A program made the translations under genes and the position numbers. Positions 7,647 to 15,656 of a stretch of 64,000 bases of DNA are shown here, in pieces. The stretch comes from Streptomyces sp. NBC_01439. Lineage in GTDB: Bacteria > Actinomycetota > Actinomycetes > Streptomycetales > Streptomycetaceae. Where the stretch lies: assembly GCF_036227605.1 (NCBI RefSeq), contig NZ_CP109487.1, forward strand, positions 868,001 through 932,000. Direction: 5' to 3'. Every line of letters starts with the position of its first letter. The first letter of the stretch is position 1. The notes under the pieces are model-generated. The model was not told where the DNA came from. It made no database searches and was given only the letters and a program-made list of their open reading frames with translations.

Positions 7647-8095
7647 TCAAGCAGCTGCCCAGATGAGGACGGCGGCGAGGTGGAGTGCACACTGGTGGAC
7701 GATGGCGAGCCTGTCCGATCGCATGGCCGGGCCGCGCCACTGCTCTAGTCGGTTGATGCACCGTTCGACGGCGCTGCGCTGTCTGTAGGCCTCGGCGTCG
7801 AAGGCCGGTGGGCGGCCTCCGTCGCGGCCGCTTCGCAACTGGTGGCCGACCTGGTCGGACGCCTGGGGGATGACAGCGCGGATTCCGCGCCGCCGGAGGT
7901 GATTGCGGATCGCGCGGGATGAATGCGCACGGTCCGCCAGGACGGCATCGGGTCGGTCCTCGGTCGCCCGGGTCCGCTTCGCGGAACACGGATGCCCGCC
8001 ATGACGGTCTCGAAGGTCGGGGCGTCGCCCGCTTGGCCTGCGGTGACGCGGAGGGCCAGGGGACGCGCCCGGACGTCGCTAACGAGGTCAGCAGT
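7647..8095 (-). pseudogene. IS5-type transposase, 5'-truncated and frameshifted
   Basis: Reading the minus strand gives LVSDVRARPLALRVTAGQ, then MAGIRVPRSGPGRPRT in one frame; after a missing base near 7955-7958 the next frame gives DAVLADRAHSSRAIR, then RRRGIRAVIPQ and finally RQRSAVERCINRLEQWRG to the stop at 7647. VLADRA holds the second Asp and ERCINR the Glu of the DDE active site of IS5-family enzymes with the GRPPAF segment. The N-terminal third, including the first catalytic region, is absent. The fragment stops at the hairpin at 8098-8125. No terminal inverted repeats were found, so the element cannot move by itself. Confidence 0.8.
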
Positions 8096-8097
8096 GC

Positions 8098-8125
8098 GGG
8101 CCGTCGCCCGGTGGGGCGACGGCCC
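8098..8125. terminator. strong hairpin downstream of lamin-tail gene
   Basis: GGGCCGTCGCCC (8098-8109), loop GGTG, GGGCGACGGCCC (8114-8125): a perfect 12-bp stem. It lies about 90 bases after the stop of the minus-strand gene at 8218 and has no U-run, as usual for Streptomyces terminators. The transposase remnant ends right at it. Confidence 0.65.
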
Positions 8126-8217
8126 GTACTCGCATGCTGGTCAGCGGTTGGCAGCCGCATGGTCCGGCTGCCGGTGGGTTGCATCAAGCAGGTTCTGCGA
8201 CCTGCTGACGACGGTGG

Positions 8218-8688
8218 TTAGCGGCGGCGGCCCCAGGTTTCGGTGTCGACGGTGCGGCCGCGGTCGTCGCGCAGGGTGGCGGTGTCGGAGCGGTTGTCCC
8301 AGACGTAGTCGCGGCGGTCCTGGAAGAGGTCGGTACGGGTGTCACGGCCGTTGCCGCTGTGGATCCGGATGGTGGCACGGGAGCCGATGCGGACGTTGTC
8401 GAAGCGGTAGCGGTTGCCGTCACTGTCGCGCAGGGTCCAGCCACGGAGGTTGATCGCATTGCGGGTGGTGTTGGTGATCTCCACCCACTCCCCGTTCAGG
8501 GAACGGTTCGAGCGGTCTTCACGTCCGGGGCTGTCCGCCTGGACCCGGCTGATCTCCACCCGCGGCCGCTGCTGGTGGTGACGGTCGCCGTCCGCGGCGG
8601 CCGCCGGCAACGCAGCAGCGGAGACGATGGCGCCGGCGGCCAGGACGGTGGCGGCGATGCGGCGTACGGAGGAAGAAGCAGATGACAT
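8218..8688 (-). CDS. secreted lamin-tail-domain protein
   Basis: From the ATG at 8688 (GAGGGAG upstream) the 156-residue protein has a Sec signal peptide (RRIAATVLAAGAIVSAAALPAAAA, cleaved after about residue 33). A lamin tail domain (LTD, PF00932) follows: NGEWVEITNT, NLRGWTLRDSDGNRYRF, TDLFQDRRDYVWDNRSDTATLRD. LTD domains are small immunoglobulin-like beta folds found on secreted nucleases or surface proteins. Here the domain stands alone, so it is probably a cell-surface or matrix-binding protein. Streptomyces genomes usually hold several such short proteins. It is followed by the hairpin at 8098-8125. Confidence 0.85.
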   Translation of the reverse strand: MSSASSSVRRIAATVLAAGAIVSAAALPAAAADGDRHHQQRPRVEISRVQADSPGREDRSNRSLNGEWVEITNTTRNAINLRGWTLRDSDGNRYRFDNVRIGSRATIRIHSGNGRDTRTDLFQDRRDYVWDNRSDTATLRDDRGRTVDTETWGRRR

Positions 8689-9755
8689 GGGTGACGCTCC
8701 CTCAAGAACAGTGCCCCACCTGCCGAAGCAAGTCGGTGGAGGCTTTTGCGGAGACGGCTCGGGGTGAGCCGATGGCCACACTCTCGACCCGACACGAACC
8801 CCACCGCAGCCCCCGCCGACGCCGGTTACCAGACACGGACATATCCGTCACAGTCGCCTTCCGGATGCACGTATTCCGCCCGAACGTGCCCCTGACATTC
8901 ACTGACCGCTACACCCACCCGCCCCGCAAACCGGACATCAGGGTCAACACGCTCCGGCGCACCACCGGGCGCACTCTTCCCCCACCTCACCCACCCGGGC
9001 TAGTCGTTCAAGTAACAACCGTTCTGCGGAATTCTTCGCACGCCAGCCCGTGGTTCGTACATGCTTCTCGAGCCTGGCAGGCTGCGCACCCCTCGCCGGG
9101 AGCCGCGTACGCCCGATGTCATCGCGTGCTGCTGTCCGTCCTGCGCGGTCAGAACGAGCACCAGCGCCTTGGAGCGGGTGGCCCCGAGCCCGGTGGCCAC
9201 TTCTTCGGCGGAGACGCCGACGGCGCGCGGCGCGGCCGGCGGCGAGGCCACGGTCGTGGCGGTCAGTTGCTCGGTGATCTCGATCAGCAGGGCCGCCAGC
9301 GGCCCTGGGAGCGTCCTGCGGAACCGGCGGGCACGAACCGCACAAGTTCCGGGGCCGGGATCACGGGGCCGTCGTAGCCCTTGACCTCGCCGGAGCAGGT
9401 GCCGGCCATCCGGTCCTCACGGACCCTCGACCGTGGGCCGGCTCGCGGCCTTCGCCCGGCTCGGCGCGGAGCCCGGGTCCGGTGGGCCTTCAGGGCATTT
9501 GGCATCCAACTGCAGCAACCAACTTGACCAAAAATGGTAACTCTTCAATATAAACTGAACATTTTCGGAATCTACCCCTCGCCAGGTGAGCGGGCTGCGT
9601 AGGCTCCTCACCGGTTCGGGTGATGCCACACGTCATCCGAGCCGAAGAAGTTCTTTCACTCGGGAGTGGGCGCGTCTTGTCGGGCTTCGTGTAAGGAACG
9701 ACGCTGCCAGAGCCCGCCAGGAGGAAACGGCCCGCTGAACTGGAGGGGAAACCTC
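8689..9755. other. 1-kb region without an intact gene
   Basis: No frame here looks like an intact gene. The half nearest the lamin-tail gene shows nothing. On the minus strand between about 9000 and 9405 codon bias is coding-like but split between frames: MAGTCSGEVKGYDGP and PELVRFVPAG in one frame, then GPLAALLIEITEQL, VSAEEVATGLGATRSKALVLVL in another, ending at a stop at 9000. This may be a frameshifted gene of unknown family. The stretch 9510-9570 is unusually AT-rich for the window and probably holds the promoter of the gene at 9756. Confidence 0.4.
9524..9554 (+). promoter_or_regulatory. candidate promoter in AT-rich patch
   Basis: TTGACC at 9524-9529 and an AT-rich CAATATAAA at 9546-9554 (spacing 16 to CAATAT or 19 to TATAAA) stand out from the surrounding GC-rich DNA, about 200 bases before the gene at 9756. 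The spacing is imperfect, so this is only a candidate. Confidence 0.3.
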
Positions 9756-10049
9756 ATGGCTGAGATCGATCTCGGAGTGGCGTCGGACTGGGATGAGGGC
9801 GACAACCACGGCCGTATAAAACTGCGGCAGAACCAGATCACCCCGACGTCGAAGGACGTGCTCATCAGCTCTCCGGTGAGCATCGAACTGTCGGTGAACA
9901 CGAACTACTCCACCTCGCAGGAGGCGGACAAGATCTACTTCACGACCCACCACGGCTCCACGAAGAAGGTCATCGCGGTACTCGACTCCGACGGCAACCT
10001 GCACATCGCCGGCCGCCTGATCACAGAGCAGAAGGACCTGTCGTACTAG
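9756..10049 (+). CDS. conserved small beta-rich protein, 97 aa
   Basis: The ATG at 9756 follows TGGAGGGG, and codon use is good. The product (MAEIDLGVASDWDEGDNHG...) has no signal or membrane segment. It alternates polar and hydrophobic residues (SPVSIELSVN, KVIAVLDSDGNLHIAGRL), which suggests a small beta-sandwich. It resembles short conserved Streptomyces proteins of unknown function (possibly DUF6342); I cannot confirm the family. It stands alone with a long AT-rich leader. Confidence 0.65.
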   Translation: MAEIDLGVASDWDEGDNHGRIKLRQNQITPTSKDVLISSPVSIELSVNTNYSTSQEADKIYFTTHHGSTKKVIAVLDSDGNLHIAGRLITEQKDLSY

Positions 10050-10254
10050 GCAGCGGCGCAAGCCACCCTCCCCGGCCGGCAACACCGATCAGACGTCCGG
10101 CCGCAGTGAACTCACAGCAGGCCGACATCACCGTCGGAGGGTTCGGGAAGGCATGAACAGCGTCGAGGCGTCCAGGCTCGACTGATGGCCCAGGGGGGCG
10201 GGGGGGCACGCTCTTCCCGCCCTTCTGGCATTCCTCGCAGCTCGCACACTCGAC

Positions 10255-10545
10255 ATGCTCGACGAGACCCGCTCCTGGGGCATCGACCGCGGCCGGGGCA
10301 CCGAGCCCATCAAGTGCGACTCGCGCGCCTTCCACCAGGACACCGACTTCAAGGTGTCGTGCCAGAGGGACGAGGGCGAGGGCTGTGACGCCGAACGCGA
10401 CCTGGGCCCGATGCTCGCCGCACTGCTCCTCTCCCTCCCCCTGGCCACGGTCGGCACCGGCCTGTACGTCTCCGGTGCTGCGGCGGTCCGCACCGCTGCT
10501 CACGCTGCCGAAATCACCCGCCTGAACACCGCCCCGGAGGGCTGA
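10255..10545 (+). CDS. small membrane protein, start uncertain
   Basis: The frame encodes [15 protein letters not shown]..., a Cys-containing polar part ([17 protein letters not shown]) and one hydrophobic segment [18 protein letters not shown] with a short tail. The frame stays open upstream and reads ALPALLAFLAARTLD, a second hydrophobic stretch, so the true protein may begin earlier and have two membrane segments; however no convincing start with a ribosome site is visible there, and a GC-rich G-run may hide a frameshift. Its last 32 bases overlap the 3' end of the convergent lstF-like gene. Function unknown. Confidence 0.45.
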   Translation: MLDETRSWGIDRGRGTEPIKCDSRAFHQDTDFKVSCQRDEGEGCDAERDLGPMLAALLLSLPLATVGTGLYVSGAAAVRTAAHAAEITRLNTAPEG

Positions 10546-11230
10546 GCGAGGGCGGTCGGAGCAGCGCCCGGGCGACCTCGGGGGCGTGGGCGGCGAAGGG
10601 GCCGAGGTCGGTGGCGCGGGGGTAGGCGGGGTGGTCGCGATAGGCGTCGAGCCGGTCCAGGGCGCGCAGGCCGTAGTACGCGGACGGCTGGGCCGCCGCG
10701 GCGCGCCCGGGGCGGGCGGTCGCGGTGGTGACCTCCGGGAGGATCTGCTCGAACAGTGCTTGGCACGCACGGATGCCGCGCAGCATGACCTGGTGGTAGC
10801 GGTCCTCGGGCCCGATGGGGAAGCGGTGTTCGGCCAGGACCGGACCGGTGTCGATGCCCGCGTCGACCTCGTGGGCCGTGGCGCCGTACTCCGTGTCGCC
10901 GTTCAGCAGGGCGAACAGGACGGCGACGGAGGGCAGTCCGCGATGGCGCGGCAGCAGCCCGTTGTGGATGTTGAGGATGCGCAGGCCGTCGACCCGGAGC
11001 AGGGGCTCCCGGAAGATCTGCCGGTTGTTGAGGGACCAGACGATGCCGTCGGTGCAGGCCCGGGCCAGCGTGTCGGCGTGGGCGTTGACGTCCGCCACCG
11101 CGAGGTGGGGCGCGTCGGCGGCCGCGGCGTCCAGCGGGTCGGCGGAGCAGACCAGGTCGACCGGGTGACCACGGGTGGCCGCGTGGGCGACGGCGCGGCG
11201 GAGCAGTGCTCCCTCTCCGACGAAGATCAT
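10514..11230 (-). CDS. lstF: formyltransferase, LstF-like
   Basis: The 238-residue protein has a formyl transferase domain (PF00551). [12 protein letters not shown] carries Asn87 and His89, and [11 protein letters not shown] carries Asp127, the three catalytic residues known from GAR and Met-tRNA formyltransferases. It lacks the C-terminal OB domain of Met-tRNA formyltransferase, so it acts on a small molecule. ATG overlaps the NRPS stop (ATGA, 11230-11227). As last gene of the six-gene operon it matches LstF of the lipstatin pathway, which N-formylates the aminoacyl side chain using formyl-tetrahydrofolate. Symbol assigned by operon match, not by alignment. Confidence 0.85.
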   Translation of the reverse strand: MIFVGEGALLRRAVAHAATRGHPVDLVCSADPLDAAAADAPHLAVADVNAHADTLARACTDGIVWSLNNRQIFREPLLRVDGLRILNIHNGLLPRHRGLPSVAVLFALLNGDTEYGATAHEVDAGIDTGPVLAEHRFPIGPEDRYHQVMLRGIRACQALFEQILPEVTTATARPGRAAAAQPSAYYGLRALDRLDAYRDHPAYPRATDLGPFAAHAPEVARALLRPPSLSPPGRCSGG

Positions 11231-14200
11231 GCGGACACCTCCTCGCGGGCGGCGGCCAGGTGCTCGCAGACCTGCTCCAGCGTCAGGTTGCGCACGAGGC
11301 TGTCGAGACGGCCCGTGAACCAGGAGGCCTGCCCCGGGGTCAGCAGGTCCGAGGAGACGGCGGTGAGCATCTCGACGAGGGCCAGGGAATCACCACCGAG
11401 GGCGTGGAACTCGGAGTCCGCCGACAGCAGCGCGCCGTCGACGCCGAGCACCTCCGCCCAGTGGTGCCTGACCCGTTCCTCCAAGGTGACGGGGGCGACT
11501 GCCGGTGCCGGTGCGGGTCCGCCCGGCGCGGCGTGGGCGAAGGGGTCGGGGAGGGCGTCGAGATCGGCCTTGCCGCTGACCGTGCTGGGCAGGGTGTCGA
11601 TCACCACGACATGGGCGGGGACGAGGTACGTCGGGAGCGTCCGGGTGAGCTCGGTCCGCAGGCTGCGGGGCAGATCCGTGCGGATCGCGGGGTCGTCGAC
11701 GGCCGGTAGCACGTACGCGCAGAGCACGGCCGCCGTGGAGTGCGGGCGGCGGCGGGGCACGACGACGGCGCGGCGGACGGCCGGGTGGGCTTCCAGGGCG
11801 GCGACGACTTCGGCGGGGTCGACGCGGTGCCCGGCGATCTTCACCTGTTCGTCGATGCGCCCGGCGAACTCGACGGCTCCGTCGGCCAGTCGGCGTCCGA
11901 GGTCGCCGGTGCGATAGGCGCGGACGCCGTCGGGGCCGGTGCTGAAGGGTGAGGGACGGCCGTCGAACCCACCGAGGTAGCCGCGGGCCACCTGGACCCC
12001 GCGTACGACGATCTCGCCGGTGCGGCCGGTGTCGCCCGGTCCGTTGCCGATGCTCTCGCCGTCCTCGGTGACGAGGTCGACGCGGGCGTACGGGCCGGGG
12101 AGGCCGATCGGGACGGTGGCGCCTCCCTCGCCGCCGTCCACGGTGTGGGCGAGTACGGCGACGGTCGCCTCCGTGGGTCCGTACGCGTTGATGACGCGGC
12201 AATCGGACCCGAAGGCGGCGTGCGCGGACCGTACGGCCGTGGGGGTGAGGGGCTCGCCGCCCAGCAGCAGGGTGCGCAACCGGTGCGTGGGCCCGTCGCC
12301 CGCGGCGCCGAGGAGGGCGAGGTGGGAGGGGGTGAGCGCGAGGGTGTCGGCGCCGTGCTCGGCGACCAGCTCGCGCAGGGCGGCGGGCGAGGGCCTGCCG
12401 GGGGCGAGGACGGCCGTACCGCCGGCCAGCAGCGGCAGGAAGAGGGGGAAGCACGAGATGTCGAAGGCGTAGGAGGAGGCGAAGCCGAAGCGCGTGCGGG
12501 CGCTCACCTGGCAGACGTCGGTCATCCAGCGGACGAATCCCATGAGGCTTCCGTGTTCGATCTGCACGCCCTTGGGGCGGCCGGTGGAACCGGAGGTGTG
12601 GATGACGTACGCGAGGTCCGAGGGCCGTACGTCCGCCGGGGCGCCCTCCGAGTCCCCGTCCCCGTCCGCGTCCGGGCCGGGGGCGTGGTCGAGGAGGTCC
12701 TCCACGGCGAGCAGGGTTCCCGGTACGAAGGGGGCGAGTTCCTCCACCAGGTGTCGTCCGGTCAGGCACAGACCGGTGGCGGAACCCCGGAGGATCTCGC
12801 TGATCCGTACGCCGGGATGGCCGGGGTCGAGCGGCACGTAGGCGGCACCCGCCTTGAGGATGCCCCACAGGGCGCACACTCCGGCGGGCGTGCGGTCGAC
12901 GACGAGTCCCACCCGGTCCTCGCGTCCCACGCCGCGGTGCCGGAGCCCGTCCGCGACGGCGTCGGAGCGCCGGTCGAGCTCGGCGTACGTGACCACGCCC
13001 CCGGGCCCGTCGAGCGCGGGCGCGTCGGGGGTGCGGGCGGCCCGGGCGCGGAAGGCGTCCACGACGGTGAGTTCGGGGACGGCCGGGTCCGGGGCCGAGT
13101 CCGGGACCACCGGAGCCGGGACCACCGCAGCCGGAGCGACCGGAACCGGGGCGATCGGAACCGGGGCGATCGGAACCGGGGACGCCGCCCGGAGTGCGGG
13201 GCCCGTGGCCGCCGCCTCCGCTTCGACGGGGCCCTGCTCCTCGATCGGTTCGAGGCCGGCCAGGACCGCGTCCAGCAAGCGCGCGGCGCGGGCGCCGAGA
13301 TCCGGGCCCCCGCCGCGGACGCCCAGCGTGATCTCGGTCGCCGTGCCGCTCTCGGCGGCCACCAGGGAGAGCGGGACCAACGGGGCGTGCACCGGCAGTG
13401 CGTACGCCGTGGACGCCGTGAAGCCGCCGCCGGAGAACTCCGCCAGGTCCAGGCGGCCGAGGTGGGAGACGACGGCCGAAGCGAGGTGCCGGTCGGTACG
13501 GGAGGCCACGGCCTGTGCGGTGCGCAGCAGAGCTGCGGTCACGGGCCGCGGCAGCGGCGCGAGGGCCGATTCGAATCCGGTGGCGAGTTCGTGGTTCCCG
13601 GCCAGGGCGGTCAGCAGGCAGGTGTGCACGGCCGTCCAGTCCTCCCCGGGGCGCAGGTCCAGGAACAGCGGCAGGCTCAGGTTGCCGGTGGCCGCGATCC
13701 CGGGACGGTGGCGGCGCAGGTCGACGGGGACCATGACGCGGGTGTCGAACCCTGCGGCGTCGGCCAGGGCCTGCGCGAGGCGGGCGGTGAGGGCGGGACG
13801 GCGGCCGGGCAGGGTGCGGCGCAGCCACAGCGTCCGGAGCGGGCGGCCGGCGCCGTCGGCCGGGCCGAGCGGGGAACGCCGGGGAGGCCCCGGCGTGGGC
13901 CGCGGCCCGGTGCTGCCGAGCCGGCGCAGCAGCCCGATGTCGGTATCCGTGTCGGGCGCGGGCCGGGCGGGCTCGCCGCGCAGGGCTCGGAAGACCTCCC
14001 GTACCCAGGTCAGGGCGCCGTGACCGTCCATCACGGCGTGCGAGGCGCTGAAGACGATCGTGGTGGTCGCCTTCGCGTCCGCGGACTTCCCGTCCGCCCT
14101 CTTCCCGTCCGTGCCGGGGACGACCAGCACCTCGCAGCCCGGCGGCTCCGTCCGCCGCGACGGCCCTGCGGGCAACGCGACCGTCCCCGGGGCCGAGTCG

Positions 14201-14532
14201 GCGTACGCTCCGGCGCGCGGTACGTCGTACCGCACCTGCGGCGGCGACCCCCCGGCGCTCCACGTCGCCCCGGTGCGCACGAGCCGTGACCCCGGGCACG
14301 ACTCGGCGGCCCGGGTCACGGCTGCCTGGAAGGCCCGGGGGTCGGGTACGCCGTCACCCTCGACGACGATGCGCAGGGCCATGGCCCCGCGGGGGTCCCC
14401 GGCGGAGAGGTAGAGGCGTTCGGTGGGCGACACCGGACGCCGGTATCGGACATCGGTGCCGACAACGGCACCGACACCGACACCGACACCGACATCCGTT
14501 CCGACACCGGCATCGACCTGATGGGACGTCAT
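11227..14532 (-). CDS. lstE: NRPS (C-A-T), LstE-like
   Basis: The 1101-residue protein has a condensation-like domain (about 30-460; active-site motif SHAVMDG near 164-170). An adenylation domain follows from about 490 to 990, with core motifs [41 protein letters not shown] and the lysine of VSGKAD. A thiolation domain with LGGDSL lies near 1050; there is no thioesterase. Asp in the FDIS motif indicates an alpha-amino acid substrate. In the lipstatin pathway this protein activates leucine and joins it as an ester to the beta-hydroxyl of the fatty chain. The first 30 residues are a Gly-Val-Asp low-complexity stretch. The start overlaps lstD (ATGA). The first His of the usual HHxxxDG is Ser. 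Confidence 0.88.
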   Translation of the reverse strand: MTSHQVDAGVGTDVGVGVGVGAVVGTDVRYRRPVSPTERLYLSAGDPRGAMALRIVVEGDGVPDPRAFQAAVTRAAESCPGSRLVRTGATWSAGGSPPQVRYDVPRAGAYADSAPGTVALPAGPSRRTEPPGCEVLVVPGTDGKRADGKSADAKATTTIVFSASHAVMDGHGALTWVREVFRALRGEPARPAPDTDTDIGLLRRLGSTGPRPTPGPPRRSPLGPADGAGRPLRTLWLRRTLPGRRPALTARLAQALADAAGFDTRVMVPVDLRRHRPGIAATGNLSLPLFLDLRPGEDWTAVHTCLLTALAGNHELATGFESALAPLPRPVTAALLRTAQAVASRTDRHLASAVVSHLGRLDLAEFSGGGFTASTAYALPVHAPLVPLSLVAAESGTATEITLGVRGGGPDLGARAARLLDAVLAGLEPIEEQGPVEAEAAATGPALRAASPVPIAPVPIAPVPVAPAAVVPAPVVPDSAPDPAVPELTVVDAFRARAARTPDAPALDGPGGVVTYAELDRRSDAVADGLRHRGVGREDRVGLVVDRTPAGVCALWGILKAGAAYVPLDPGHPGVRISEILRGSATGLCLTGRHLVEELAPFVPGTLLAVEDLLDHAPGPDADGDGDSEGAPADVRPSDLAYVIHTSGSTGRPKGVQIEHGSLMGFVRWMTDVCQVSARTRFGFASSYAFDISCFPLFLPLLAGGTAVLAPGRPSPAALRELVAEHGADTLALTPSHLALLGAAGDGPTHRLRTLLLGGEPLTPTAVRSAHAAFGSDCRVINAYGPTEATVAVLAHTVDGGEGGATVPIGLPGPYARVDLVTEDGESIGNGPGDTGRTGEIVVRGVQVARGYLGGFDGRPSPFSTGPDGVRAYRTGDLGRRLADGAVEFAGRIDEQVKIAGHRVDPAEVVAALEAHPAVRRAVVVPRRRPHSTAAVLCAYVLPAVDDPAIRTDLPRSLRTELTRTLPTYLVPAHVVVIDTLPSTVSGKADLDALPDPFAHAAPGGPAPAPAVAPVTLEERVRHHWAEVLGVDGALLSADSEFHALGGDSLALVEMLTAVSSDLLTPGQASWFTGRLDSLVRNLTLEQVCEHLAAAREEVSA
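14471..14494. repeat. hexanucleotide tandem repeat in lstE 5' end
   Basis: Four copies of CCGACA (14471-14494) within a longer imperfect array encode the repetitive Gly-Val/Asp residues 7-28 of the NRPS. Slippage here would change the length of the disordered N-terminus in two-codon steps without breaking the frame. Confidence 0.7.
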
Positions 14533-15656
14533 GACTTGGTGTTCCCTTGTTCGATGTGGTCGGGGGCGGGGCGGACCGGTGCCCCGGTGCCGGTGGAGAC
14601 GGCCGGGCCGGCGGTCCAGGCGGCGACGCCGCCCACCCCGGTCACCCACTCCTGCAGGGCGCGCAGCCCGTCGGCCTGGCTGCGCGGAGCGGCGTAGCCG
14701 AGGTCGTGCCGGGCGGCAGCGGTGTCGTACGTCGCCGAGCGGGTCAGCAGCGCCATCATGTAGCGGCTCAGCGGCGGAGCCGCCTCGGTACCGCTGCCGG
14801 CTGCGGACCGGTGGCGCAGGCGCCAGCCGGTCTCGACCGCCGCGGCCATCCCGCGGCCGAGGACGAGCGGGATGCGCGGCGCGGGCGGCGAACAGTCGAA
14901 GAGGGCGCCGACCCGGGCCAAGAACGGCCAGAGGTCGGTCTCCTCGCGGTCCGCGACGAAGTAGGCCCTGCCGCCGACCCGTCCGGCGGGGGCGAGCGCG
15001 GCCCGCAGGCAGGCGTCCACCGCGTTGTCGACATGGCAGAGCGAGACCAGGACCCGTTTGCCGCCCGACAGGTCGGGCAACCGGCCCGCGCGCATGGCCT
15101 CGACCATGCGCGGCAGGAATCCGGCGTGGTCGCGCGGCCCCCAGATGCCGCGCGGGCGCACGGCGCAGGTGGTGAACTCCGGGCCGTCGGCGGCGCGTAC
15201 GTACTGTTCGGCGACGGCCTTCGTCTCGCAGTAGAGGTTGAACCACCGCTGCGGGTACGGGGTGCTCTCGTCGATGCCGAGCCGGTCGCCCTCCCGGACC
15301 CGCATCAGGGCGCTCGGGCTGGAGACGAACACGAACCGCCGTGCCCCCGCCGACCGCGCCGCTGCGAGCAGCCGCTGCGTGCCGGTGACGTTGGCGGCCT
15401 CGAACTGGGCCCGGCTGCCGTGGTCGACGACCCGCGCCGCGCTGTGCAGGACCGCCTGACAGCCCGCTGCCGCCCGTTCGAGCGAAGCGTCGTCGGTGAG
15501 GTCGCCGGTGACGACCTCGACGCCGGGCAGGGAGCGCAGCCGTACGGCATCGCTGCCGGGGCGGACCAGGGCGCGGACCTGGAATCCCTGCTCCAGGGCG
15601 CCGTCGACCAGGTGCCCGCCCAGGAATCCGGATGCTCCGGTGACCAGGATCTTCAC
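14529..15656 (-). CDS. lstD: OleD-like NAD(P)-dependent reductase, LstD-like
   Basis: The 375-residue protein is an extended SDR of the 3-beta-hydroxysteroid dehydrogenase type. Its nucleotide-binding TGASGFLGGHL lies at residues 6-16, with FVSSPSAL for the serine and a YCETK catalytic Tyr-Lys motif near residue 155. In OleABCD and lipstatin pathways the homologue reduces the beta-keto acid made by the thiolase to a beta-hydroxy acid. GTG at 15656 overlaps the lstC stop (GTGA), and the stop overlaps lstE (ATGA), so translation is coupled on both sides. The C-terminal 30 residues are a Pro/Gly/Thr-rich tail without similarity to the fold. Confidence 0.88.
   Translation of the reverse strand: MKILVTGASGFLGGHLVDGALEQGFQVRALVRPGSDAVRLRSLPGVEVVTGDLTDDASLERAAAGCQAVLHSAARVVDHGSRAQFEAANVTGTQRLLAAARSAGARRFVFVSSPSALMRVREGDRLGIDESTPYPQRWFNLYCETKAVAEQYVRAADGPEFTTCAVRPRGIWGPRDHAGFLPRMVEAMRAGRLPDLSGGKRVLVSLCHVDNAVDACLRAALAPAGRVGGRAYFVADREETDLWPFLARVGALFDCSPPAPRIPLVLGRGMAAAVETGWRLRHRSAAGSGTEAAPPLSRYMMALLTRSATYDTAAARHDLGYAAPRSQADGLRALQEWVTGVGGVAAWTAGPAVSTGTGAPVRPAPDHIEQGNTKS

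Noticed and set aside
12145..14289. 714-codon plus-strand frame opposite lstE
   Set aside because: No family motif and no ribosome site; composition is that of the antisense of an NRPS.
11390..14299. Long 969-codon frame inside the NRPS
   Set aside because: It is the shadow of the lstE frame: Arg/Pro/Gly-rich, without domain motifs, and typical of GC-rich DNA.
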